NCBI RefSeq assembly: GCF_014077505.1
Contig: NZ_JACGWA010000011.1
Location: 1-64,000, forward strand
Origin: Colwellia sp. BRX10-3
Lineage (GTDB): Bacteria; Pseudomonadota; Gammaproteobacteria; Enterobacterales; Alteromonadaceae
Reading direction: 5' to 3'
Length of the DNA: 64,000 bases
The position numbers and the translations under genes are program-made. This document shows positions 55,716 to 64,000 of the stretch, one piece after another (position 1 is the first letter of the stretch; every line of letters begins with the position of its first letter). The notes under the pieces were generated by a model. The model did not search any database, had not been told where the DNA came from, and saw only the letters and a program-made list of their open reading frames with translations.

Positions 55716-56579
55716 TTAGTTTGATTGGTATAACGTCCACTTAAATCCAACGCCTAATGCATAGTTGAAGTCTTTTTTAAATAAAGGGCTATCCACATTA
55801 CTTGCGCCTTTATAAAAACCTAATTTAGAGCTTACAAATATTGATATATCGTGACGAACTTTAAAACGATTAACCAGCACAAGTTCAGAACCTAAGTAAC
55901 CACCTTTTGCATCATAGGCCGGTCGTTCGGTTGTACTATATTTTTCATCAACTTGATAAAAATACTGGTGTGTTTTGTTCGTAGCAAACAGCGGTGCAAA
56001 GGTAAATTTAAAAGAGTCGTTGTCACTAAATAGCTGCTTTCCTTGATAAGATATTTCAGGCTGAAATATATAACCACGATCATCTATGCGGGAAAAATCA
56101 GAGGAAAAGACCTTACGAAATTGCAAATTAAGCCAAGTTTCGCTTGCGTCTGTATTGCTCAACATAATGCTAACTTCAGGACCAACTTCAAATATAAAGT
56201 CTAGGTCTGGCATACCTTCTCTAACTTTAGCATCATCAGAATTAGCATTAAATGCAGCTCCTAGCGATAAATCAATTTTAAAGCGAGGCTTATCAACGGC
56301 CATAGCTTTAATAATACCGTCTTCTCCAACTCTTAATCGCTCACCTCGATATATTACAAAGGGTACGGGTAATACTTTACCTTGGGATTCAGCTGCAGCT
56401 GGATACAAAGGAGCATTAAAAACCGCTAAAAAAGCCCCTATTTCCCATATTGGTTTATCTGTTTTCATAATGATTTCTGTCGATTTACTGGCCATTGTTG
56501 CGTATACAGGTAATGTAATTATAAACATGGCGAACAGGCTAAAAAATTTTAAATGGAAAGTTGTACTCGTCTTTTGCAT
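55716..56579 (-). CDS. MipA/OmpV family outer-membrane protein
   Basis: This 287-residue protein has a signal peptide (MQKTS, hydrophobic core, ending VYATMA) and alternating beta-strands of a small barrel. IWEIGAFLAVFNAPLYPAA and VLPVPFVIYRGERLRVGEDG are hallmarks of MipA/OmpV proteins, and the end GVGFKWTLY is a typical barrel closure. Family members act as outer-membrane scaffolds or porin-like proteins; the exact role here is unknown. It is a single gene, divergent from the acetyl-CoA hydrolase gene. Confidence 0.88.
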   Translation of the reverse strand: MQKTSTTFHLKFFSLFAMFIITLPVYATMASKSTEIIMKTDKPIWEIGAFLAVFNAPLYPAAAESQGKVLPVPFVIYRGERLRVGEDGIIKAMAVDKPRFKIDLSLGAAFNANSDDAKVREGMPDLDFIFEVGPEVSIMLSNTDASETWLNLQFRKVFSSDFSRIDDRGYIFQPEISYQGKQLFSDNDSFKFTFAPLFATNKTHQYFYQVDEKYSTTERPAYDAKGGYLGSELVLVNRFKVRHDISIFVSSKLGFYKGASNVDSPLFKKDFNYALGVGFKWTLYQSN

Positions 56580-56814
56580 TCTTTGCTGCTCTCGTTTTTA
56601 ATATTAATTATAGAGTTAAAGTTGTTAGGTACTTATGCGCAATAAATAATGATAATTAAATTTGAAGTTAATGTTTTACGACTTTTTTGGCTAGTAAATT
56701 GGTCCAATAAAGCATTAGGTTTGACTTGGATCAAGTAATAAATTAACCATTAGCTCATACTTAAATAAGTTCTGTGATAAATTAAACTCCACAGTTGCAC
56801 AAACAGAGAGAATT

Positions 56815-58650
56815 ATGCCATCAGGGAAACAGCACCAATCTACTGTCGACTGGTCTAAATACCTCAAGTCTGGAAATAGAATTTTTATTGGCTCCAATGC
56901 TGCAGTACCCAATGCATTAATTGAAGATATTATTGCCAATAGCCAAGGTTTACATGACATTGAAGTTGTGCATATCTTGACGCTTTCAGACGACATTTGG
57001 GCAGAGCCAAAGCACCGAAATTTATTTAAAGTTAACACCTTTTTTATTGGTGGCGAAAAAATTCGTAATGCAATTAATGAAGGACGCGCTGATTACACTC
57101 CTTCGTTTTTATCTGAAATCCCAAAACTATTTAATGAGAATATTTTACCTTTAGACGTGGCTTTAATCATGGTCAGTCCACCGGATGAATATGGCTATTG
57201 TTCGTTGGGCGTCAGTGTTGATATTGTCCAGGCTGCAATAAATAAAGCTAAATTTGTTATCGCTCAAATCAATCCAAAAATGCCTCGAACTAACGGCCAT
57301 AGTTTTGTTCATATAAATCAAATTCATGCTTCAATGACCGAAAAACAATATTTACCAGAAACCCCAATACCTGAAGTTGACCGAGTAACAGAACAAGTAG
57401 GCCAATATGTGGCAATGCTGGTAGACAACGGCTCAACTATCCAAATTGGGATTGGCAATATCCCTTCGGCTGTATTGCGTTACTTAGCTAATCATAAAGA
57501 CTTAGGTGTGCACAGTGAAATGATTTCTGATGGCATTATTGACTTAATGCTTTCAGGGGTTATTAATAACCGTAAAAAAACCTTTCATAAAGGTAAAACC
57601 GTAGTAAGTTTTTGCGTTGGAACGCGTCGATTATACAAGTTTGTTGATGGCAATCCGCATGTTGAGTTTTATCCTAGCGAGCATGTTAATTCGCCGGTAA
57701 ACATCGCTCGTAATGACAAAATGGTGTCTATTAATAGTGCTATCGAAGTCGATTTAACTGGTCAAGTGGTGTCTGACTCCATCGGTTATCATTTTTATAG
57801 CGGTATTGGTGGACAAGTAGATTTTATTCGCGGTGCCTCTTTAAGTAAGGGAGGTAAGCCCATCATTGCCCTCCCATCAACAACCAAAGACGGTAAAATA
57901 TCGCGTATCGTGGCACATATTACCGAAGGTGGTGGCGTAGTCACATCACGAGGTCATGTTTCTTATGTAGTCACAGAATACGGAATTGCTTCACTACAAG
58001 GAAAAAGCATTCGTGAACGGGCTTTAGAGTTAATACGTATTGCACACCCTAAATTTCGCGATCAATTACTTCAAGATGTGCGAAAACACTATTGGGTACC
58101 TGAATACCAAGAAAACACCCCTACATCAGTACCTGAACTTGGGGAAGTAGAGATAAAGCGCTTTACCTTTGCTGATTCAGAATACTTTCTTCGCGCATTA
58201 TCACCCGCAGACGAACGCAAGCTACAAGAGTTTTTTTACTCTCATAACCAAGAAACATTAATGATGCGATACAACCACCATACAACACAAATGACCCGTG
58301 AAAAATCGTGTGATTTGGTGAGTGTAAATCAGCATATTGATTTAGCCTTGTGCTTAACTGAACGAGATCATTTGGGTGAGTCTATACAAGGTGTTGGCCG
58401 CTATTATTATCTTAAAGCAAATAATAGTGCTGAAGTTGCTTTTGTTATTAAAGAAAGTAAACGTGGCAAAGGTATGGCAAAAGCACTGCTCACTGAAATA
58501 ATCGCCATTGCTAAAATTCGGGGTGTTGAACAATTGATAGCAAGTGTTAGACGAGACAATGCACCAATGTTGAAAGTATTTGAAAAGGCAGGTTTTTTAA
58601 GAAAGCCATCAGACGGTTATGACGAAGTGAGCTTAGCTTATACACTATAA
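56815..58650 (+). CDS. Acetyl-CoA hydrolase/transferase fused to GNAT domain
   Basis: This 611-residue protein fuses two enzymes. Residues about 1-430 are an acetyl-CoA hydrolase/CoA-transferase (class I type, with IGSNAAVPNALIEDI, QIGIGNIPSAVLRYL, and GGQVDFIRGASLSKGG). Residues about 450-605 form a GNAT acetyltransferase with motif A KESKRGKGMAKALL. Such fusions occur in other proteobacteria. The second domain could acylate proteins using CoA thioesters handled by the first, but this is inference. An HDAC-family gene follows 82 bases downstream on the same strand. Confidence 0.9.
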   Translation: MPSGKQHQSTVDWSKYLKSGNRIFIGSNAAVPNALIEDIIANSQGLHDIEVVHILTLSDDIWAEPKHRNLFKVNTFFIGGEKIRNAINEGRADYTPSFLSEIPKLFNENILPLDVALIMVSPPDEYGYCSLGVSVDIVQAAINKAKFVIAQINPKMPRTNGHSFVHINQIHASMTEKQYLPETPIPEVDRVTEQVGQYVAMLVDNGSTIQIGIGNIPSAVLRYLANHKDLGVHSEMISDGIIDLMLSGVINNRKKTFHKGKTVVSFCVGTRRLYKFVDGNPHVEFYPSEHVNSPVNIARNDKMVSINSAIEVDLTGQVVSDSIGYHFYSGIGGQVDFIRGASLSKGGKPIIALPSTTKDGKISRIVAHITEGGGVVTSRGHVSYVVTEYGIASLQGKSIRERALELIRIAHPKFRDQLLQDVRKHYWVPEYQENTPTSVPELGEVEIKRFTFADSEYFLRALSPADERKLQEFFYSHNQETLMMRYNHHTTQMTREKSCDLVSVNQHIDLALCLTERDHLGESIQGVGRYYYLKANNSAEVAFVIKESKRGKGMAKALLTEIIAIAKIRGVEQLIASVRRDNAPMLKVFEKAGFLRKPSDGYDEVSLAYTL

Positions 58651-58732
58651 TTAAAAACACATTAAAAACATTTAAACAGCTAGGTTATCGATAAATGATA
58701 ACTTATCAGTTGAAACATACAGAGGGTAAAAT

Positions 58733-59656
58733 ATGACCGTTGGCGTTATTAGTCATCACCAGTGCTTAACACATGATATGGGAGATCATCACCCCGAAGC
58801 GCCAGCGCGTATGGCCGCTATTCAGGATCAGCTTATTCGTAGCGGTCTCGACTATGTTATTCAACAGTTTGATGCAAAAGCTATTGATAAAGAGCTACTT
58901 TATTTAGCACATGACAAAAACTATATTGAATCAATTTTTGCCAATGCCCCAAGCGAAGGTACTTATAACGTTGATGACGATACCGTTATGAACCCTAATA
59001 CCCTTAACGCCGCCTTACTTTCCGCAGGAGCCGCAAAAGACGCGGTAGATCTGGTGATGGCAAAAGAGATTTCATCCGCATTTTGCGCTACCAGGCCTCC
59101 CGGACATCATGCAGAATATAATAAAGGCATGGGGTTTTGTTTTTTTAACAATGTCGCTATTGCCGCCGCCTATGCTAAAGAGAAATATAAATTAAAGCGA
59201 GTCGCTATTGTTGACTTCGACGTTCATCATGGTAACGGCACAGAAAATATTATTAAAGATAAAGAAGGTTATTTGTTTTGCTCTACTTATCAATACCCAT
59301 TTTATCCGTTTGAAGTGCAGGAAAGTTCTCAGCCGCCCATCATTAATACACCATTAGCGGCAACAGCAAAAAGTGGTGACTTTCGACACGCCATTATTGA
59401 TCATTGGCTACCGGCATTAAACAAGTTTAAACCGCAAATAATATTCATTTCTGCAGGCTTCGACGCTCATGTAGAAGATGATATGTCACAAGTGTGTTTA
59501 GTAGATGAAGATTATCGTTGGGTTACAGAGCAACTTAAAGATGTTGCCGACAAATATGCACAAGGACGCATTGTGTCAGTGCTTGAAGGTGGATATGCAC
59601 TTAATGCTTTAGGAAGAAGTGCTGTCGCGCACATTAATGGATTAATCGGCTATTAG
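58733..59656 (+). CDS. Histone deacetylase family (acetoin-utilisation type) deacetylase
   Basis: This 307-residue arginase/deacetylase-fold protein has the zinc and catalytic residues intact: the His pair RPPGHHAEY, the metal site DFDVHHGNGT, and SAGFDAH with the second metal Asp, closing with LEGGY. Bacterial members remove acetyl groups from proteins, polyamines or small molecules. It directly follows the CoA-transferase/GNAT fusion, so the pair may add and remove the same acyl mark. GAGGG precedes the ATG. Confidence 0.92.
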   Translation: MTVGVISHHQCLTHDMGDHHPEAPARMAAIQDQLIRSGLDYVIQQFDAKAIDKELLYLAHDKNYIESIFANAPSEGTYNVDDDTVMNPNTLNAALLSAGAAKDAVDLVMAKEISSAFCATRPPGHHAEYNKGMGFCFFNNVAIAAAYAKEKYKLKRVAIVDFDVHHGNGTENIIKDKEGYLFCSTYQYPFYPFEVQESSQPPIINTPLAATAKSGDFRHAIIDHWLPALNKFKPQIIFISAGFDAHVEDDMSQVCLVDEDYRWVTEQLKDVADKYAQGRIVSVLEGGYALNALGRSAVAHINGLIGY

Positions 59657-59723
59657 TTAAATTCACCAAGCTTTAATAAACAAATTAAAGGTTATATGGA
59701 TATAACGCTGAGTTGATTAAAAC

Positions 59724-59751
59724 TATACCTAAAGCATATGCTTTAGGTATA
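59724..59751. repeat. Perfect 28-bp palindrome
   Basis: The 14-base arms (TATACCTAAAGCAT and its complement) meet with no spacer. It lies between the convergent HDAC and hypothetical genes. It could act as a terminator hairpin, although no T-run follows. Confidence 0.65.
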
Positions 59752-59769
59752 CAACATCTTAGCGAGTAA

Positions 59770-60219
59770 CTACTTAATCATAATTTCTCTTAATCGATAT
59801 TCGCCCGTTAAAGCTCTAACATTCGGATAAGTTTTCGTTATTTCTCGAGAGTTTTCTTGATTGGCTTTACCCCAACTTTTCATAAAGGTATTGTATTTTT
59901 CCTGGTTCGGCTCTAGGTCACTACTTTTCTCAAAAACCACCATTAATACCATATTAAAGTTACCACTTTGCGGTAATTCACTGCCGTATATTTTCCAATC
60001 TTTAATGTAACCTAACTGTTTTTGCAAGCGAACAGCTTTTACCCAGCTTTCTCGAAGTCCTTCTAAATAGACATCTTCCATATTGGGATCAATACGTACT
60101 GTTGTCATTGAAATTATTTCACTTCCAAGATCATAATCTTTATAGATCTCAAGCTCAGCTTGAGAAGAAAAGGCAAAGAGTATGCAACATAATCCAAAAT
60201 ATTTTACGATATGTTTCAT
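59770..60219 (-). CDS. Hypothetical periplasmic protein
   Basis: This 149-residue protein has a clear signal peptide (MKHIVKYFG, hydrophobic core, SSQAELE) and a mature domain of about 128 residues. I do not recognise the family. It alternates strands and helices (ISMTTVRIDP, then WVKAVRLQKQLGYIKDW, then FNMVLMVVFEKSSDL), which is reminiscent of ferredoxin-like alpha/beta barrels but not enough to claim. GGAGAG precedes the ATG. It is a single gene. Confidence 0.72.
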   Translation of the reverse strand: MKHIVKYFGLCCILFAFSSQAELEIYKDYDLGSEIISMTTVRIDPNMEDVYLEGLRESWVKAVRLQKQLGYIKDWKIYGSELPQSGNFNMVLMVVFEKSSDLEPNQEKYNTFMKSWGKANQENSREITKTYPNVRALTGEYRLREIMIK

Positions 60220-60340
60220 TTTAAACTCTCCATTGTTTACCGAAAACTCGGCAACACAAGTATAGTTAGTGAGCGTTAAATAGCGAATGAAAGGTAAAGT
60301 AAGACGAGTAGGTGCAATGAAGATGGAAATTGAAAGATAT

Positions 60341-60378
60341 CGTTATGCTTTTATAAAAGTTAAATATAAAGCATAACG
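60341..60378 (-). terminator. Hairpin downstream of the DUF6172 gene
   Basis: CGTTATGCTTT and AAAGCATAACG form a perfect 11-bp stem with a 16-base loop. It is placed 30 bases past the DUF6172 stop on the minus strand. The tail is only weakly T-rich. Confidence 0.5.
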
Positions 60379-60410
60379 AAAGTGATTCTGTGCATAACTG
60401 AGACTAAAAG

Positions 60411-60701
60411 CTATTTTTCTTCAAATGTACGAATGGCTGGTTTAACCATAATTTCAAGATAAAATGAAGTCACTTCTTCAGCTAAAAGTGTGTCTATTTC
60501 TTGGCTAATCGTCGCAACATGAATAACATCAGCCGTTTGCTCAGATTTACCAATTTTACAATCGAAATCCCAATAATCTGCACCTTCAGGTAGCGTTTTA
60601 TTACGCTCACGTTTTAAATATTTTTTAACTTCGTGTTTCGCTGACTCAACCATTCTAGCGACTTTGATTTTAGGGTGAGTTAACTCGAATGTTTTTTTCA
60701 T
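60411..60701 (-). CDS. DUF6172 family protein
   Basis: This 96-residue basic soluble protein of a conserved family has no known function. The pattern KKTFELTHPKIKVARMVES, then KHEVKKYLKRER, TLPEGADYWDFDCK is characteristic of DUF6172. AAGGA lies before the ATG. It is a single gene with a possible terminator downstream. Confidence 0.82.
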   Translation of the reverse strand: MKKTFELTHPKIKVARMVESAKHEVKKYLKRERNKTLPEGADYWDFDCKIGKSEQTADVIHVATISQEIDTLLAEEVTSFYLEIMVKPAIRTFEEK

Positions 60702-61093
60702 GGAATTCCTTGGAGCAAATAAAAGTACGCTTTATAGTAAATTTTTTTCATATAAAGCCAATGTCGCTATTTTACGTAAACATTTAGGTAATAGCCATAC
60801 TTCATCTAATTGTTAGCTAAATAACCTCAAAGCTTATTAAGAGTTTATACCTTAGTTAATTCACACGACCTTCCTCAAAATATGACCATAGATAAGCGGA
60901 TATACATAATTTGGGCTAGAGCTAATAAACTTTAAGCTGAATATCACTGCTATCACACCAACAAGCGGCTACTTAAATCATGCAAATTATTAGAGTAATG
61001 CATTAGTAGAGATACTCAAAAGACTTAGCCTCTGCCAAGGTGGGTAGTGCCATGTCCTAAATCGATTTATGTACTTAGCTTTATCGAGAACAT
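60702..61093. other. Intergenic region, no gene seen
   Basis: About 390 bases lie between DUF6172 and the hpf terminator. I find no coding frame, RNA or repeat. The DUF6172 promoter should lie close to 60710-60790. Confidence 0.4.
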
Positions 61094-61120
61094 AAAAAAG
61101 GCCGTTTGATAACGGCCTTT
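61094..61120 (-). terminator. Rho-independent terminator of hpf
   Basis: AAAGGCCGTT and AACGGCCTTT form a 10-bp GC-rich stem around TGAT. On the minus strand it is followed by a T-run. It lies 31 bases after the hpf stop. Confidence 0.88.
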
Positions 61121-61150
61121 GAGTGGTTAATTAATAACTACTGGCGTGAT

Positions 61151-61486
61151 TTAAGGGCTTTCAAAAGCGTTTGACTGCTCTACTTCAAACTTCTTTTTTT
61201 GCTTAGCTGATAATACACCTTTGCGATGCGCTAAAGCAGCTTCAAGCTTACTCGCAGCACTTGCTATTGCGGCATATAATTCTTTATCGGTAGCGTTAAC
61301 TGAAACAGTTGCGCCCTCATAAGTAGTAGATACTTCTAACCTCTGTTGATGTGGCTCTACGGTAATAATAACTTCTAAAGTCATTAGGCTTGGGAAATGT
61401 TTAGCAATTTTGGCAAACTTATTTTCAACTGCTAGGTTTATACCTTCGGTAATTTCAACGTGATGTCCGGAAATGATTATTTTCAT
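61151..61486 (-). CDS. hpf: Ribosome hibernation promoting factor (HPF/RaiA family)
   Basis: This 111-residue protein binds the small ribosomal subunit and helps inactivate ribosomes in stationary phase. It starts MKIIISGHHVEITEGINLAVENKF, with a central ATVSVNATDKELYAAI, and ends in a Lys-rich tail. Its length is between E. coli HPF (95) and RaiA (113), so either name could apply. It is not next to rpoN, the usual place for hpf, so it may be the stand-alone RaiA-type copy. Confidence 0.9.
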   Translation of the reverse strand: MKIIISGHHVEITEGINLAVENKFAKIAKHFPSLMTLEVIITVEPHQQRLEVSTTYEGATVSVNATDKELYAAIASAASKLEAALAHRKGVLSAKQKKKFEVEQSNAFESP

Positions 61487-61620
61487 ATTGCTACCTTTTT
61501 TGTTGTCTTCAATTATATACTCAGGGCGATGACAACAAAAAACAATAGCTAAAATGAACTAATTTGTAATTTTCACGCCAGATAATTGAAATTATTAATA
61601 AAAGTTAGATTAACATATAT

Positions 61621-62571
61621 CTACTTAACGACTGATTGACGGTTTTTTAATCGAGACATTAAGCTTACAATAGCCAATACTAGACCACCTGCAATAATTC
61701 CGGTAATTCCATCAAGCAAAATCGATAAAATACTTTCTGAAAGTGTTCCAAGGTATTGGCCTACCCATTGTTCAATCTGATGAAATTGACGGTTAAGCCA
61801 TGAAAAACTATGAACAATAATACCGCCGCCAACGAGAAACATAGCGATAGTGCCAACTATAGTTAAAAGCTTCATTAAAAATGGAGCAAAAATTAACAAG
61901 CCTCGACCAATAGATCTTTGCAGCGCATTAAAACGCCCAGATACTGATTTTCGTAGCAAATAGAGTCCTAAGTCATCTAACTTAACAATGCCGGCTACAA
62001 GCCCATAAACACCAACGGTAATCGCTATAGCCAATGCTGAAACAACCATCACTTGCGTTTGAAACGGTACATCTTGAACTGAGCCTAATACAATTACTAC
62101 AATTTCGGCAGAAAGGATAAAGTCAGTGCGAATAGCACCTTTTATTTTTTCTTTTTCGAAGGCCGCAACATCGATATTTCCATCGCTAACCACTTCAACC
62201 AAGGCTTGATGTTCAGCTGTTAACTCTTTTTTACTGTGAAAATATTTATGGAAAACTTTTTCAAACCCTTCAAAACAGAGAAACAAACCACCCAGAACTA
62301 ATAAAATGGTGATCAGCGGCGGTAAAAATGCACTGATGAGTAAACTAGAAGGTACTAAGATTAATTTATTGAGAAATGAGCCTTTGGCAACAGCCCAAAC
62401 AACAGGTAACTCTCTATCCGCTTTAACACCCGATACTTGTTCAGCATTAAGTGCTAAATCATCTCCGAGAACACCTGCCGTTTTTTTCACAGCTACTTTC
62501 GATAAAATGGCTACGTCATCTAGCACTGTTGCAATATCATCTAATAAAGTTAATAGACTCGCACCTGCCAC
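61621..62571 (-). CDS. yedI: DUF808 family membrane protein (YedI)
   Basis: This 316-residue inner-membrane protein is nearly the same as E. coli YedI in its first 90 residues (AGASLLTLLDDIATVLDDV, KKTAGVLGDDLALNAEQVSG, ELPVVWAVAKGS). Seven or so hydrophobic segments follow. The function is unknown. The start is GTG with AGGA seven bases before it. It lies 44 bases downstream of yajD on the same strand and may share its transcript. Confidence 0.92.
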   Translation of the reverse strand: MAGASLLTLLDDIATVLDDVAILSKVAVKKTAGVLGDDLALNAEQVSGVKADRELPVVWAVAKGSFLNKLILVPSSLLISAFLPPLITILLVLGGLFLCFEGFEKVFHKYFHSKKELTAEHQALVEVVSDGNIDVAAFEKEKIKGAIRTDFILSAEIVVIVLGSVQDVPFQTQVMVVSALAIAITVGVYGLVAGIVKLDDLGLYLLRKSVSGRFNALQRSIGRGLLIFAPFLMKLLTIVGTIAMFLVGGGIIVHSFSWLNRQFHQIEQWVGQYLGTLSESILSILLDGITGIIAGGLVLAIVSLMSRLKNRQSVVK

Positions 62572-62615
62572 TTTAAATTCCTTTCATAAATATCGTTATA
62601 CGATTAGTTAACCTG

Positions 62616-62960
62616 TTATTTTTTTAACAGTGATTTTAAACCTGCAAATGGATTATAAGTTGCGGTATCTTGATTGGTATCTCCTGCTTTAACTTCCGTG
62701 TGATAATTTGCATGGTCAGTATATTTCGCATGTTCATTATCGTGGCAGTAAATACAAAGTAACTCCCAATTACTACCGTCATTAGGATTATTTGTATGGT
62801 CATGGTCGATATGATGAACGGTTAATTCCCTAATATTGGAATATTCAAACGCTCGAGCACAACGACCACAAACCCATGGATATAGCTTTAATGCACGATC
62901 GCGGTAACCTTGCTCTTGGCGTTTATAATTAAGGCTGGAGCCTAACCTATCTGAGGACAT
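62616..62960 (-). CDS. yajD: HNH nuclease family protein YajD
   Basis: This 114-residue protein matches E. coli YajD closely. It carries an HNH endonuclease-like zinc domain with CGRC, HHIDHDHTNN and LCIYCHDNEH, so both the metal cysteines and the HNH triad are visible. The C-terminal end YNPFAGLKSLLKK is also shared. ATG 62960 is preferred because the family begins there; the frame continues 26 codons upstream without likeness. The biological role is not known. Confidence 0.9.
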   Translation of the reverse strand: MSSDRLGSSLNYKRQEQGYRDRALKLYPWVCGRCARAFEYSNIRELTVHHIDHDHTNNPNDGSNWELLCIYCHDNEHAKYTDHANYHTEVKAGDTNQDTATYNPFAGLKSLLKK

Positions 62961-63181
62961 AATATGAACTTTTTCAGTAACTAATGCTGTTATTGTATGA
63001 GTAAGGCAACACAACTGCAATACGGTAATTACAATCATTCTAAATGGGCTGTATAACCCAAATATACTTAGCTAACGCCGCTTTAAATATCTACATTTAG
63101 TTATATAGTTCTGGTCAGCTCTATTTACTTATAAACAATAACTTGCCATGATATTTGACTAATTAAGCATAAGGCACTGAC

Positions 63182-63712
63182 ATGAAAACAGTCGAAGAAC
63201 AATTATCAAATTACAAAAGTGTGCACTTTAATAAACTTAATATAAAAACCCACTTTGTAGGAGTACCACTCATTGTTTGGGCAATTACAGTATTGTTAAG
63301 CTTAAATACTTTCTCTATTGAACTTGCCAGTAAAACAATAAGTTATACACCAGCAATAATTTTTTTCACCCTAGCAATGCTTTACTATTTAAAATTACAT
63401 TTAAAGCTAGCCTTGGGTATGCTGCTATATGTTGCTGTAAACATTTATCTTGCTAGCTTAGTGTCGAGTATGGAAAACGCTTTATGGTTAGCTATAGCCG
63501 TGTTTTTCGTCGGTTGGATTATTCAATTTATTGGCCATATCTATGAAAAAGCTAAACCAGCTTTCTTGGATGATATTATGGGTTTAGCTATTGGCCCTTT
63601 ATTTTTAATGGCTGAATTTTACTTTGCACTAGGATTAGAGAAAAAGCTTGAAAAAGACATAACCCCTATGGCAATAGAAAAACGCCGTTTAATCGAGCGT
63701 GCAAATAAATAA
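63182..63712 (+). CDS. Mpo1-like (DUF962) membrane protein
   Basis: This 176-residue membrane protein has four or five hydrophobic helices and the DUF962/Mpo1 signature: an early His (NIKTHFVGVPL), then GWIIQFIGHIYEK and KPAFLDD. Yeast Mpo1 is an iron-dependent dioxygenase in fatty acid alpha-oxidation; bacterial members are presumed similar. The His residues are present. It is a single gene, divergent from yajD. Confidence 0.88.
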   Translation: MKTVEEQLSNYKSVHFNKLNIKTHFVGVPLIVWAITVLLSLNTFSIELASKTISYTPAIIFFTLAMLYYLKLHLKLALGMLLYVAVNIYLASLVSSMENALWLAIAVFFVGWIIQFIGHIYEKAKPAFLDDIMGLAIGPLFLMAEFYFALGLEKKLEKDITPMAIEKRRLIERANK

Positions 63713-63727
63713 TAGCGTTTTTTGTAA

Positions 63728-64000
63728 AACCAGTACAAATTATTGCACTCGAAAAAAGTTAGAAAAAGTTATGTTTTAGCCCAATTTGGGGGGGGATTTA
63801 TAATATTCCGAATTAAAACCAATAATTTAGCTGTAATTAGTCTTGCGAATGTTATTCGTAAAAAATAGCAGAAATGATTATTGTCCATGATGGACGTTCA
63901 CTTTCAATAACGGCAAGCTTGGGTGTGGCTTATTTTAATGAGCAAATGAATGAATTAGAAGATTTAATCAAACATGCTGATATTGCTTAGTATAAAGTCA
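63728..64000 (+). pseudogene. Decayed GGDEF-domain gene fragment (runs off the edge)
   Basis: The plus strand encodes a broken GGDEF domain. One frame gives VRKSYVLAQFGGGGFIIF, in which the active motif GGDEF has become GGGGF, then ISLANVIRKK up to a TAG at 63866. Dropping one base in the A-run (63860-63865) continues in the next frame as MIIVHDGRSLSITASLGVAY, then LEDLIKHADIA, and a TAG (63988-63990) replaces the usual Leu before YK. The start is missing. The degraded motif, frameshift and stops point to a dead gene; an 8-base G run at 63788 may have helped. Confidence 0.72.

Noticed and set aside
56086-56601. 171-codon plus-strand frame opposite the MipA/OmpV gene
   Set aside because: Antisense shadow; the minus strand has a signal peptide and family motifs.
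62306-62611. 101-codon frame antisense to yedI
   Set aside because: Lies opposite the strongly conserved YedI start.

Overview
The window is 64 kb of AT-rich chromosome from a marine gammaproteobacterium of the order Alteromonadales. Colwelliaceae (Colwellia or Thalassotalea type) is my best guess. The reasons are the recR-htpG-adk gene block, a TonB-receptor/halogenase style of sugar uptake, many c-di-GMP enzymes, a cold-type acyl desaturase operon, and protein sequences close to gammaproteobacterial families such as ElaA, YegD, YedI, YajD and ArgP/ArgO. I saw no rRNA, tRNA, CRISPR array, intact insertion sequence or prophage. This placement is inference from sequence reading only.

Layout. 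0-12 kb: a GAF-GGDEF-EAL enzyme followed by ElaA, a MAPEG protein, an exported MsrA, then adk, htpG (with a sigma-32-like promoter) and recR on the minus strand. Two MFS carriers and a second peptide deformylase are interspersed. 12-23 kb: a maltose/maltodextrin locus with an MFS sugar carrier, a LacI-type regulator, maltodextrin phosphorylase, 4-alpha-glucanotransferase and a lipoprotein alpha-amylase. 23-31 kb: a PH-domain protein, a small membrane protein, a ferredoxin-reductase/acyl-desaturase operon behind tandem FabR/DesT-like palindromes, a GST and a U32 family (RlhA-like) protein. 31-36 kb: a TonB-dependent receptor, flavin-dependent halogenase and aldo/keto reductase operon. 36-50 kb: an orphan membrane protein, an atypical Lgt, RNase HI with a viroplasmin domain, an exported peroxiredoxin, YegD, two TPR-like GGDEF sensors, and the ArgP/ArgO pair. 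50-64 kb: several uncharacterised proteins, a MipA/OmpV protein, an acetyl-CoA hydrolase/transferase-GNAT fusion next to an HDAC-family deacetylase, DUF6172, HPF, YedI, YajD and an Mpo1-like protein. A decayed GGDEF gene runs off the right edge.

How genes work together. The most informative pattern is a 14-bp palindrome (core ATACGTAT, ends TGNATACGTATNCA) found five times in intergenic DNA: once before the sugar carrier, twice between the LacI regulator and malP, and twice upstream of the TonB receptor 20 kb away. This suggests one MalR-like regulon. In this model the TonB receptor imports maltodextrins across the outer membrane, the surface or periplasmic amylase shortens them, the MFS protein carries them inward, and MalP/MalQ degrade them. 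The halogenase and aldo/keto reductase would be co-regulated partners of unknown role.

Secondary themes are c-di-GMP signalling (three intact GGDEF proteins and one decayed), membrane lipid desaturation, and a possible acyl-CoA/acylation module at 56.8-59.7 kb.
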